Below, piece by piece: positions 25,095-32,971 of a stretch of 64,000 nt of DNA. The DNA is from Calothrix sp. NIES-2100 (GTDB lineage Bacteria > Cyanobacteriota > Cyanobacteriia > Cyanobacteriales > Nostocaceae), in NCBI RefSeq assembly GCF_002368195.1, contig NZ_AP018178.1:7080645-7144644 (forward strand). Direction: 5' to 3'. The first letter of the stretch is position 1; the number at the start of each line of letters is the position of its first letter. The notes under the pieces were generated by a model. That model had not been told where the DNA came from, made no database searches, and saw only the letters and a program-made list of their open reading frames with translations. A program made the translations under genes and the position numbers.

Positions 25095-25955
25095 ATGAAA
25101 GTAGTTTTATTTTGCGGTGGTTTAGGCACAAGATTAAGAGAATTTTCCACTAGTATTCCTAAGCCAATGGTTCATATTGGCTATAGACCAATATTGTGGC
25201 ATGTCATGAAATACTATGCTCACTATGGACACAAAGATTTTATTTTGTGTCTTGGTTATAAAGCAGATGTCATCAAAAATTATTTTCTCCATTATGATGA
25301 GTGTGTTTCTAATGACTTTACTTTACAGGAGGGAGGCAGAAAAATTAAACTCGCCAATAGTGATATTGAAGATTGGAATATTACTTTTGTCGATACAGGA
25401 TTGACTTCAAATATTGGGCAAAGACTCAAGGCAGTTGAAAAATACTTAGAAGGAGAAGAAGTCTTTTTAGCCAATTATAGCGACGGCTTAACAGATTTAC
25501 ACCTACCTAATTTAATTGATGACTTTTATCAACATAACAAAATAGCCAGCTTTTTGTGTGTAAAACCATCACAAAGTTTCCATTTAGTTTCACTAGAAGA
25601 AAATGGTTTAGTAGATGATATCCAAAGTGTTCAGGAAGCTGGTATTAGGATAAATGGTGGCTTCTTTGTATTTAAAAAAGATATATTTAAATACATGGAA
25701 AGCGGCGAAGAATTGGTGCTAGAACCATTTCAAAGGCTGATGAAAATAAAACAACTAGTAGCTTATAAATATAACGGCTTTTGGGCGTGCATGGATACTT
25801 TCAAAGAACAGCAACAGTTAGATGATATGTATTGTCAAGGTAAGGCTCCTTGGGAACTATGGAAACTCAATCAAACCAAGAAAGAATCTTTGGAATATAG
25901 CCGAATTAGTCAGTTTACAAATGGTTCTGCAATAGCAAGTTTTGCTCAAGGATAA
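25095..25955 (+). CDS. rfbF: Glucose-1-phosphate cytidylyltransferase
   Basis: The enzyme makes CDP-glucose from CTP and glucose-1-phosphate, the entry point to CDP-deoxysugars. The nucleotide-binding signature GGLGTRLRE lies at residues 8-16 and IPKPMVHIG follows with the conserved Lys. GYKAD, NYSDGLTD (metal-binding Asp), INGGFFVF and a GFWACMDTFKEQ segment match RfbF rather than the glucose-1-phosphate thymidylyltransferases. Length (286) is typical. It ends the three-gene cassette. CDP-glucose 4,6-dehydratase (RfbG), normally the next enzyme, is not in the cassette and must be elsewhere, unless the SDR covers that step. A cytidylyltransferase of this type also occurs in the Anabaena heterocyst-polysaccharide island, a hint only. 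Confidence 0.9.
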   Translation: MKVVLFCGGLGTRLREFSTSIPKPMVHIGYRPILWHVMKYYAHYGHKDFILCLGYKADVIKNYFLHYDECVSNDFTLQEGGRKIKLANSDIEDWNITFVDTGLTSNIGQRLKAVEKYLEGEEVFLANYSDGLTDLHLPNLIDDFYQHNKIASFLCVKPSQSFHLVSLEENGLVDDIQSVQEAGIRINGGFFVFKKDIFKYMESGEELVLEPFQRLMKIKQLVAYKYNGFWACMDTFKEQQQLDDMYCQGKAPWELWKLNQTKKESLEYSRISQFTNGSAIASFAQG

Positions 25956-26009
25956 CTATCAATCTCTTTGAGAGTAGATATCTTCTCAAATGTGAATTAT
26001 ACTAACACC

Positions 26010-26050
26010 CACCCTCATTCCCTATCCTTGTAGGAGAAAAAATGAGGGTG
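26010..26050. repeat. 10-bp perfect inverted repeat after the sugar cassette
   Basis: CACCCTCATT and AATGAGGGTG pair perfectly over a 21-base spacer, 55 bases after the cytidylyltransferase stop. It may terminate the sugar cassette transcript, though no T run follows. CACCCTCATTCCC-type motifs also look like dispersed repeat ends. Confidence 0.4.
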
Positions 26051-26136
26051 AGTCCGAAATCTTGTACAGCAAACTCACGTTCTTTTAAGCAAGTATTTCT
26101 CAAAATATTAAAAAACTGTAGGGGCGGGGTTTACCC

Positions 26137-26165
26137 CATTGGTGTCAAATTAACGTGAAACCCTT
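26137..26165. repeat. Dispersed repeat motif shared with the 33 kb element
   Basis: CCATTGGTGTCAA-N-TTAACGTGAAACCC occurs here and, with few changes, at 33132-33160, and part of it appears inverted at 33309-33330. The match over about 28 bases at two sites 7 kb apart marks a dispersed family. Confidence 0.6.
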
Positions 26166-26301
26166 GTCAAAACTCGATATCTAGCTCCCATGCTCTGCGT
26201 GGGAGCTAAAATCATCAGGCTCCGCCTCAATTTATCAGCAGACGAGGCAGCAGCCCACGAATACGCATTTTCAGACGGAAGCTGGAAACGAGTTGAAGAA
26301 G

Positions 26302-26478
26302 GCAGAAGGCAGACGGCAGAGGGCAGAAGGATCAAGTCAGAAGGGGATTCAAACCCCTCCTGACTTGGAGCCACCAAATTTTTAATTTGGTGGGGGTCTT
26401 AAACCCTTGTTCCCTACGGTCACGGGCAGAGGGCAGGAATCAGAATTCCCTTCTGCCTTCTGCCTCCTGCCCTCTGCC
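26302..26478. repeat. Large imperfect inverted repeat of GGCAGAAGGCAGA units
   Basis: A run of GAAGGCAGACGGCAGAGGGCAG near 26302-26328 is mirrored by CTTCTGCCTTCTGCCTCCTGCCCTCTGCC near 26450-26478. Between them are two smaller hairpins: a 9-base CAAGTCAGA/TCCTGACTTG stem and ACCAAATTTTTAATTTGGT. It is a palindromic repeat island without coding capacity. Confidence 0.5.
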
Positions 26479-26524
26479 TTTCTTGATAAAAGTGGGGTTA
26501 TTTATAATTTGTTGAACTCACCTT

Positions 26525-26718
26525 ATACCAATTTAATCTGAAGTTGCACATATCTAGATCCCCCATTATCCCCCTTTTCAAGGGGGACTTTGATAGATGT
26601 TTTTCCGATTCCCCCTTTATTAAGGGGAGCCAGCGTCGTGGGAGGGTTTCCCGACTTGAGACGACTGGCGTGGGCTAGGGGGGATCGAATTCTATGCAGC
26701 TTCATAAAAAATTGGTAT
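26525..26718. mobile_element. MITE-like element with ATACCAATTT terminal inverted repeats
   Basis: The ends ATACCAATTT (26525-26534) and AAATTGGTAT (26709-26718) are exact reverse complements. Homology between the arms continues imperfectly for about 40 bases, including TGAAG-TGCA and GATCCCCC blocks. The interior has CCCCCTTTTCAAGGGGG and CCCCCTTTATTAAGGGG hairpins. If the element is taken as TACCAATTT to AAATTGGTA, the three bases TTA flank both sides, which fits a target duplication. It has no transposase, so an enzyme in trans would be needed. Confidence 0.6.
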
Positions 26719-26771
26719 TAATTGGGTAATAGGTAATAGGTAATCGGAAATATCCTATTACCCATCAAGCT

Positions 26772-26984
26772 TTAGCTAGCTTTTCTATAGTTAGCATCTA
26801 GCCAACAGCGTGGGAGACTTTCTCCCGAAGGAAAAACTAACTCCTCTTTTTTAAAGATATCTGTTTCTTGTTCTTCTTGACCTTCCTGATCCTGTGCATG
26901 AATACTATCAATATTGGGATCAATCAATTCTTTCAAATCAACGATTTTGACTAAATCATTGGTATCTTTTAATTGTAAAAACAT
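26772..26984 (-). CDS. Small conserved cyanobacterial protein of unknown function (70 aa)
   Basis: The protein is short, acidic and soluble: MFLQLKDTNDLVKIVDLKEL, a Gln/Glu-rich middle (QEGQEEQETD), then FKKEELVFPSGESLPRCWLDANY at the end. I recall proteins of this look in other filamentous cyanobacteria but know no function. A GTG at 26993 extends the frame by three codons. The ATG at 26984 has GAGG eight bases upstream and is preferred. The stop lies 53 bases after the right end of the MITE-like element, and the gene is followed upstream by two other small minus-strand genes. Confidence 0.65.
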   Translation of the reverse strand: MFLQLKDTNDLVKIVDLKELIDPNIDSIHAQDQEGQEEQETDIFKKEELVFPSGESLPRCWLDANYRKAS

Positions 26985-27126
26985 ATAATTCACCTCACTA
27001 AATTTACTGAAGATTTAACGCCAATTAGTATTTATGGCAGAAATGGCTTACTTGTAGTAAGTACTCAAGTTGCATGTTGAACTATCAGAATTAAGCAATA
27101 CTCTATTGAATAAAGAGATTGCTTAT

Positions 27127-27348
27127 TTATGCCTTACCAGATTGTTCAACTAGTTTTTTTAACCGCATATATGCTTCTTCTGGTGTTAACGGCTCAGATT
27201 CTTTTTCGTTCGGAATGTAATATTGCCTGTTATCAGGAAAATAACGCACTACAAAACTAGGAATCAAACCCAACTCCAAAGCTTTTTTACCTAGGGTTTC
27301 GGCTGTTTGGGCTAGGGTAAATTCATCGTGAAACTGATATTTATTCAT
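27127..27348 (-). CDS. Small hypothetical protein (73 aa)
   Basis: This is a soluble 73-residue protein, MNKYQFHDEFTLAQTAETLG with FVVRYFPDNRQYYIPNE and a C-terminal PEEAYMRLKKLVEQ helix. No catalytic motif or membrane segment is seen. Codon use and the HIP1-free AT-rich surroundings match neighbouring small genes. It is probably real because the frame is well filled, starts with ATG and shows an amphipathic pattern. Function unknown. Confidence 0.55.
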   Translation of the reverse strand: MNKYQFHDEFTLAQTAETLGKKALELGLIPSFVVRYFPDNRQYYIPNEKESEPLTPEEAYMRLKKLVEQSGKA

Positions 27349-27409
27349 GTCCTTTAACTACTCAAAGAGGATACTGCAAGAGCCAGTATGGACACTTAAA
27401 GTAGAGATG

Positions 27410-27718
27410 TTAAAACTCGCGTTGGAATTTTTCTAAAATATCTACTAAACTTACCTGGCATTGCAAGGGTAGTAAATCGATCAAGGGAATTTCTTTCCTC
27501 CCACCACCAATTTTAACAGGAATTGATGCTAATACGGCCATAACTCGGTCTTCATTGACCGTATTAGAAGTAATTAAGGGATACAGCTGTTCGGCAACAA
27601 AGGTATGCAGTTTGGCATTAGATAAATAAAGATGCCACTTAGCGATATCTATATAAACATTTTCCCCAATTTCGGCTGCTAGGGCTTCTAGCACTTCTGT
27701 GGTGTTAGTCTTAGCCAT
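27410..27718 (-). CDS. DUF3181-like cyanobacterial protein (102 aa)
   Basis: MAKTNTTEVLEALAAEIGENVYIDIAKWHLYLSNAKLH resembles the start of a small cyanobacteria-specific family annotated as DUF3181. The rest contains LAEQLYPLI-like and IPVKIGGGRKEIPLIDLLP segments, typical of a compact soluble alpha/beta protein. The frame continues upstream to 27739, but the ATG at 27718 gives the family start. Function is unknown; no partner is suggested by the neighbours. Confidence 0.65.
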   Translation of the reverse strand: MAKTNTTEVLEALAAEIGENVYIDIAKWHLYLSNAKLHTFVAEQLYPLITSNTVNEDRVMAVLASIPVKIGGGRKEIPLIDLLPLQCQVSLVDILEKFQREF

Positions 27719-27836
27719 AAAATGACCCCATATTAACAAAGAGCGCTAACTCTCAGGCTTTCTATTATTATCGCTCAATTAGTCAGGCTAACTCTACAGC
27801 CACAGGTTACATCACCCTAGCATCCTTAGTCTATAT

Positions 27837-28094
27837 TTAGGTAGATTTTGGCGGGGTATCGGAATAATTGGCGATCGCACTGATATATATCAGATGTACT
27901 AACAAGACAACGAGCCAACTTACTGTCACCCAAGGCAGCCATTCCCAGTTAGCTGCTTTGAGATTGTGGGCAAACCACAGCCCAGAATTAATTGTAGCGG
28001 CGATCGCTACATGTACAGCAAAATTCATTCTGTCATCTATCTTACGGTAGGCTGGGTCTTGGCGATCGGGTTTAGTAGGCCAACGAGGAGGCAT
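27837..28094 (-). CDS. 2TM-domain membrane protein (85 aa)
   Basis: A charged N-terminus (MPPRWPTKPDRQDPAYRKIDDR) is followed by two hydrophobic helices (about 24-42 and 53-73) and a short polar tail. The arrangement fits the small 2TM-domain family found across cyanobacteria, including the Trp-rich WLPWVTVSWLVVLLVHL second helix. Function is unknown. The start ATG lies after GAGGAGG-like purines on the minus strand only weakly; a longer frame is not available. Confidence 0.65.
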   Translation of the reverse strand: MPPRWPTKPDRQDPAYRKIDDRMNFAVHVAIAATINSGLWFAHNLKAANWEWLPWVTVSWLVVLLVHLIYISAIANYSDTPPKST

Positions 28095-28308
28095 AAATAT
28101 TTGTTACATAATTCAACATACCCTAATCATTCTAAGATTGTTAGGGGGTTAATTAACGGCAAATTTACTGTGAAACTGAACCTCAGTACTACCAGTACAG
28201 GAAAATAAAAGTCAGCCAACTATTGAAAATGTGTAAAATCTTGGCAAAAAGCTAATTACGAATTCTATGCAGCAATACTAGTTCGGAAATCCGCCCTGAG
28301 CAATTTTC

Positions 28309-30024
28309 TCACGGACGGTGACGACATGGCTGATGAACGGGAATTTCTATAACAAACTCACTTCCCTGTTCTAGTGCAGACTGACAGTACAGCTTGCCAT
28401 TGTGATTACTCGCCACAATTTGATAACTAATCGATAAACCTAAGCCTGTTCCTTTGCCGACTGGTTTGGTGGTAAAGAAAGGGTCAAATAACTTCGCTTG
28501 TACTGTTTCATCCATCCCTGAGCCGTTATCACTAATGTGAATTGAGATGGCTTTGTCTGCCAAGGCTTGCGTCACAATACAAATTGTGGGATTGGTTTTG
28601 TGTGGTAGTTTGCGATCTTCTAGGGCATCGATCGCATTTGATAAAATATTCATGAACACCTGATTGAGTTGACCTGGGTAACATTCAACCAAGGGTAACG
28701 GACTGTAATCTTTTATTACTTCGATGCCGGAAAAGTCAGGTTTGGCGCTGAGGCGGCTTTGCAGGATCAGCAGTGTACTTTCCAGACCCTCATGCACATC
28801 TACTGTTTTAAACTCAGCTTCATCCAGACGGGAGAAGTTGCGTAGAGATTGCACAATTCCCCTGATGCGTTCTGTTCCTACTTGCATGGAACTGAGCAAT
28901 TTGGGAAGGTCTTGCTTGAGAAATTCCAGGTCAATGTCTTCCACTGCTGTCTCGATTGTGACTGTGGAATGGGGATATTGTTGTTGGTAAAGGTCGATTA
29001 ATTGCAGCAAATCCTGAGTGTAGCTGTCAACATAAGTCAAATTGCCGTGAATAAAGCTGACTGGATTGTTAATTTCGTGAGCAACACCTGCGACTAACTG
29101 TCCCAAACTTGACATTTTCTCAGTTTGAATAATTCGCATTTGAGCTTGCTGCAAGTCTTGGATAGCTTTCTCCAAATCTTGGGCTTGCTGCCGTAGTTGT
29201 GCTTCTGACTCCAGTAAAGCAGTTTCTGCTTGCTGGCGCTGCGCTACTTCTTGTTCGAGTTGCTGATAAGCCTCTACTCGTGTAGCCGCCGCTTGAATTG
29301 TCTGAGCCAAGAATTTGATTTCGTTATTTGGCAATCCACTGGGCATGACAAAATGGTCAATGCTTTGACTATCGGTGACGGCTTTATTTAAAGTTTGGAG
29401 TGGATGTAAGACAAATCGCTGAATCATCATTGTCATCAGCACCAGAATTGCTGACATGCCAATGAGTAGGGTAACGGTAGAGGTAGAGAAGCTTTGCCAA
29501 GCTTGCTGTTGCAGTTCTTTGACATCAAGAATAGCGATCGCTAATCCACGTCGGTTTGTCTGAGCAAATAGTGTGCTGCTAAATGGTAAAATTTGGACTA
29601 ATACAGGTTTAGCGCCGATTGTAGTTCTAAAACTCATGTCCAAACCCGTTTCCGAAGCCTGTTTTAAGCTCTGAGCTAATTCTGGATGAATAGAATTATA
29701 GGGCGGGCTTTGTAATTCTGCTCCACTCCGAGCCAGAGTTTGTCCATCTGGACTAACGATCGCAACTTCCACCACAGTTGGCAATGTGGCATAATTTTGT
29801 ACCACTCGCTTGATAATGCTCGTATTCCCCAGTTCGATTAATCCTTCGGTGGAAAAACCAACTCCCTGGGTAATTGATTGGGCACGTTGTTCTAGCTCAA
29901 TCTCTAGCTTGGATTGAATTAAGAAGTAGTTGAATCCCAATGTGGTTAAGCCAACGGTTGCTAGAGAAATACCAAAACCTATCAGTAGTTGGTGGGATAA
30001 GTGATTTTTAGATGACTGGCTCAT
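28309..30024 (-). CDS. Sensor histidine kinase with periplasmic sensor domain
   Basis: This is a membrane kinase that should phosphorylate a receiver protein. Two membrane segments, near residues 16-38 and 183-204, bracket a periplasmic domain of about 145 residues. A HAMP-like stretch and a long Gln/Glu coiled coil (about 255-305) follow. The HisKA-type H-box is GVAHEINNP (His319 counted from the upstream ATG), the N-box LSNAIDALED, and the G-boxes DNGSGM and GKGTGLGLS. The start ATG at 30024 overlaps the stop of the solute-binding protein gene as ATGA; an ATG at 30033 is also possible. That coupling suggests the binding protein reports a ligand to this kinase. The nearby receiver at 31341-31775 is the likely phospho-acceptor. 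Confidence 0.9.
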   Translation of the reverse strand: MSQSSKNHLSHQLLIGFGISLATVGLTTLGFNYFLIQSKLEIELEQRAQSITQGVGFSTEGLIELGNTSIIKRVVQNYATLPTVVEVAIVSPDGQTLARSGAELQSPPYNSIHPELAQSLKQASETGLDMSFRTTIGAKPVLVQILPFSSTLFAQTNRRGLAIAILDVKELQQQAWQSFSTSTVTLLIGMSAILVLMTMMIQRFVLHPLQTLNKAVTDSQSIDHFVMPSGLPNNEIKFLAQTIQAAATRVEAYQQLEQEVAQRQQAETALLESEAQLRQQAQDLEKAIQDLQQAQMRIIQTEKMSSLGQLVAGVAHEINNPVSFIHGNLTYVDSYTQDLLQLIDLYQQQYPHSTVTIETAVEDIDLEFLKQDLPKLLSSMQVGTERIRGIVQSLRNFSRLDEAEFKTVDVHEGLESTLLILQSRLSAKPDFSGIEVIKDYSPLPLVECYPGQLNQVFMNILSNAIDALEDRKLPHKTNPTICIVTQALADKAISIHISDNGSGMDETVQAKLFDPFFTTKPVGKGTGLGLSISYQIVASNHNGKLYCQSALEQGSEFVIEIPVHQPCRHRP

Positions 30025-31079
30025 GACTTCCATCCCGCCATTGCTTCATTGACAAGTGCGGTATTAATCTCTACATCTTGCCGAATCACTCGACCATGAC
30101 GCGGATCTGCTTGCAGCAGTTGCAAAATTTCTGCCTTTGCGGAATTGAGACGACCATTTGCAGCAAACATCCGCCGATTCAAAGTCATATCACCTTTTTT
30201 TAATCCAGCATAATCACTGGCAAAAGCTTCTCCAGTTTGTCCGAGTTTCTCCCCAACAGTTTTAAACACCTTTGTTGGCTGAGTTTCTACGGCGTGCATC
30301 ACGTCAAACCATGCCAGCATAAATTGCTTGAGTTCCGCCTTTTTCGCTTTCACCGTACTGTCACTGGACATCAAGATATCAATCACCAGACTGTCTACTT
30401 GCTTGGTGGTATGAATCACATTGCCCTTGATGTTCTTTGCTGTCTCCCCTAGCATCGGTTCCCACAGTACAGCAGCATCGATCGCACCTGTCTTAATTTT
30501 CTCGGCGGCTACATCATTGGAGTAATCGAGAATTTTTACCTCGGCAGGTTTGATTTGATGGGCTTTTAAAGCTTCTAGTAAAATTAAATGGTTGACGGTT
30601 CCTAACTTTGCTCCTACTTGTTTACCGCGCAAATCTTTTAGTGATTTAATTTCTGGCTTGGCAACAATTCCATCGGCTCCCGCAGAAATATTGGTCGTCA
30701 TTAATACCACAGGTTTACCATTACCTGGATCAACTTGCATCACATCCCAGAAAGAAACAAATGCTGCATCTAACCCACCGCGAATCACTGCCCGACTGGA
30801 ATCTTGCTGGTTATCAAATTGTACCAACTCCACCGCTAGCCCCCGTTGCTGGAAAATTCCTGCGGGTTCGGCATAGCGTGCAATATCAAACCCCGCCCAG
30901 CTTGTAATTCCTACCCGGAGAGGTTTGAGAGATTGGTTTTGCCCAAAACTACAGGCATTAGTTATAAAAGTGACGGCAAGGGCGATCGCAAACAAATACA
31001 AAAAGGTAGGCTGAATACCTAATCTCAACTTTTGCTTCCACCAGATACCTAATGTGACGATAGTTTGAGCAACTTTCAT
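30021..31079 (-). CDS. ABC-type solute-binding lipoprotein (NMT1/SsuA/TauA-like)
   Basis: A periplasmic or membrane-anchored binding protein for a small organic solute; the family takes nitrate, sulfonates, taurine or thiamine precursors. A long N-terminal hydrophobic segment ends in the lipobox ITNAC (Cys43), so it is probably lipidated. The mature part opens LRVGITSWAGF, followed by GIFQQRGLAVELVQF, SLKDLRGKQVGAKLGTVNHL and DAAVLWEP, all typical of NMT1-like proteins. No permease or ATPase gene lies nearby, and the gene overlaps the kinase gene by four bases. It may therefore serve as a ligand sensor rather than in transport. Ligand unknown. Confidence 0.82.
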   Translation of the reverse strand: MKVAQTIVTLGIWWKQKLRLGIQPTFLYLFAIALAVTFITNACSFGQNQSLKPLRVGITSWAGFDIARYAEPAGIFQQRGLAVELVQFDNQQDSSRAVIRGGLDAAFVSFWDVMQVDPGNGKPVVLMTTNISAGADGIVAKPEIKSLKDLRGKQVGAKLGTVNHLILLEALKAHQIKPAEVKILDYSNDVAAEKIKTGAIDAAVLWEPMLGETAKNIKGNVIHTTKQVDSLVIDILMSSDSTVKAKKAELKQFMLAWFDVMHAVETQPTKVFKTVGEKLGQTGEAFASDYAGLKKGDMTLNRRMFAANGRLNSAKAEILQLLQADPRHGRVIRQDVEINTALVNEAMAGWKS

Positions 31080-31340
31080 AAAATACCAATCTTAGTTTGG
31101 GAAAACTGTACTTACAACAAAGGATTCCCAAAAATATAGTTGGTATAACTCAATACTTTTGATGTAAGAAAATTACTCTGTGGAGGAAAGGGAACTGGGA
31201 ACACTTCTATGAGCTTCTCAGTGCATCACAGGGAAGAGGGAACACAGAGGAGAAAAAACAGGCTAATTAAACTGTATTGTGGTATCAATTTTTCCTTCAC
31301 TGACTGCTAGCAGCCATAAACATCGGGATTGATTGCTGAT

Positions 31341-31775
31341 TCAATCAAACCCCCCACTGGAATCAAGTGCATTTTGATCTGGGCAGATTTTTGCAAGTGG
31401 AAAATGTTCGTAAGCAGACTCTATAGTTGTTAATAATTCTGTGATGTCATAGGGTTTATTGATAAAATACGCAATCCCCAAGGATGAGGCTAATTCCTCT
31501 ATATGACCGTAGGCTGTAGCGAAGACTACTGCTAGATTGATGCCTTGTGCCTGGAGAGACTGATAAACTTCGGCTCCTGTTAGTTCTGGCATCCGATTAT
31601 CTAAAATTAATAAGTCAGGGCGATTATTAACGATTGTGTCTAAAGCTTCTCTGCCATTCCGTGCTTCTGTTACTTCCCAGCCTTCATCCTCAAGTAAAAA
31701 AGCTAGTATCTCTCGACTATCATTGTCATCGTCTGCAATCAACACTTTGCGCTTCACTAAACTGTTGTTATTCAT
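31341..31775 (-). CDS. Single-domain response regulator (receiver only)
   Basis: The receiver has the acidic pocket ADDDND at residues 14-19, the phosphorylation site D59 in LLILDNRMP, T87 in FATAYG and K107 in INKPYD. No output domain follows; the chain ends after a 20-residue tail. It starts four bases inside the end of the AcoR-type GAF protein (ATGA overlap), so the two are co-translated. It may act as a phosphate shuttle between the downstream kinase (28309-30024) and another protein. Confidence 0.92.
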   Translation of the reverse strand: MNNNSLVKRKVLIADDDNDSREILAFLLEDEGWEVTEARNGREALDTIVNNRPDLLILDNRMPELTGAEVYQSLQAQGINLAVVFATAYGHIEELASSLGIAYFINKPYDITELLTTIESAYEHFPLAKICPDQNALDSSGGFD

Positions 31776-32971
31776 AAATTCTTATTAGCTATCGGTAGAG
31801 AAAAAGTGTACTGGGTCAATTCTGATTGGTCAAGATTTAATCCGGAATTTGGTATAAAACTTACTTGTACAGACTCAGAATCTAGCATATACACTAATAC
31901 TTCTACTCTGCCACCTTTACCTGCACTCTCAAAAGCTAGTAAAAAATAACGAAACAGCTTGCGTAACAGACTTCTGGAATCAGCCACAACTTTAATCGGC
32001 TCTTGTTCCCAGAATGTGACAACTTCTAGTTTACGGATTGAGGCTTCAGTTGATAGCAGATCCACTAAATCGCGAATACTGTCAGTCAGGGATACAGGTT
32101 GAACTGTACCTATCTCAAATGATGCCAAACTCTGCCAAACTTCAGCACGACGGCGAAATATTTGAATTGATTTGTCGGCCTGTCGCAGTATTTGCATTGC
32201 GTAATCTAAGCGATTACTAGCTACCATACGAGAGCCAACTTCCAGCTTTAAGCGTGCTGCTTGATGGGCTTGGATAATATCCTGACGCAGTTCTTCTAGT
32301 GGTTGGTAGTCTTCAGGATGAGCATTGAGTATCCGGCGAACATCTTGTTCGATTTTGGCGATGACAAATTCTGCTTCAATACCATTGGTTGCACACTTCA
32401 ATATCTCTTTGAGGCGTTGTCCTGCGTCTGGACGGCGCAGCGAGATACTAAATACGCCAATAATTTCTTGTTTGTCGTTCCTAAGCGGAATTCCTTGACA
32501 GGTAAAGGGATGAAAACCCTCAATAAAATGCTCGGCGGCGACGATTTCGACATAATCTGCTGCTGCTAGGGGTGTACCAATCCCATTGGCTCCCGCCACA
32601 CCTTCCGAAAGTAGGGAACCAGGGCCAGGAAAAGGTTCTGGCCCATGTACAGTCTGCTCGTCGCCGACGACATCTAGCACAACGGCGTTGCGATCGCTTA
32701 ACATGACTGCGTGACGATCAGATCCTGCCGCCTGCGATAATATTCTCGAATACGTACGTGTGGCATTAATTAGAGAACTATGTTGCTCTACCAAGCGTTC
32801 TGTATCTAAGCTTGAGAGTTTTTCTGCTTGGAGAGCGTAGGGGTTTGATCCTTGGAGGTGCGATCGCTCCCAGGCATGATAAATTGGCGATCGCAATAGA
32901 TTTACAGGAATTGCACCTGTTGATTTATATACCCGTCCTGCTTCAACAGCATTCCTAGTTACAGAGGACAT
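31772..32971 (-). CDS. AcoR-type GAF sensor with kinase-like C-terminus
   Basis: The N-terminal 190 residues match the sensor region of AcoR/DhaR-type activators: ERSHLQG with W34 nearby, LINATRTYSRIL, a GAF domain with GVAGANGIGTPLA, AEHFIEGFHPFTCQGIPL and IIGVFSISLRR. These usually sense small molecules and precede a sigma-54 AAA+ domain. Here two helical stretches follow (about 205-290), then a region with a kinase-ATPase look (SLTDSIRDLV, VVADSRSLLRKLFRYFLLAF). The H-box histidine and clear G-boxes are missing. It may therefore modulate rather than phosphorylate. The receiver gene overlaps its stop by four bases. Confidence 0.75.
   Translation of the reverse strand: MSSVTRNAVEAGRVYKSTGAIPVNLLRSPIYHAWERSHLQGSNPYALQAEKLSSLDTERLVEQHSSLINATRTYSRILSQAAGSDRHAVMLSDRNAVVLDVVGDEQTVHGPEPFPGPGSLLSEGVAGANGIGTPLAAADYVEIVAAEHFIEGFHPFTCQGIPLRNDKQEIIGVFSISLRRPDAGQRLKEILKCATNGIEAEFVIAKIEQDVRRILNAHPEDYQPLEELRQDIIQAHQAARLKLEVGSRMVASNRLDYAMQILRQADKSIQIFRRRAEVWQSLASFEIGTVQPVSLTDSIRDLVDLLSTEASIRKLEVVTFWEQEPIKVVADSRSLLRKLFRYFLLAFESAGKGGRVEVLVYMLDSESVQVSFIPNSGLNLDQSELTQYTFSLPIANKNL

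Larger units (their letters stand above)
25956..26771. other. Intergenic island of nested repeats
   Basis: About 800 bases after the sugar cassette contain only repeats. These are an inverted repeat at 26010-26050, a dispersed motif at 26137-26165 shared with the 33077-33378 element, hairpins around 26182-26207 and 26329-26365, an AGGCAG-type inverted repeat at about 26302-26478, and a MITE-like element at 26525-26718. Two short open frames here fall inside these repeats and are not credible genes. Confidence 0.6.

Noticed and set aside
26150..26377. 75-codon open frame on the minus strand
   Set aside because: It lies wholly inside the repeat island; its peptide (LILAPTQSMGARYRVL type) follows from dispersed repeats, with no ribosome-binding site.
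26523..26705. 60-codon open frame on the minus strand
   Set aside because: It coincides with the MITE-like element and reads through its hairpins; low-complexity composition.
30021..31079. Complete nitrate or sulfonate ABC importer
   Set aside because: Only the binding protein is present; no permease or ATPase gene is found on either side.
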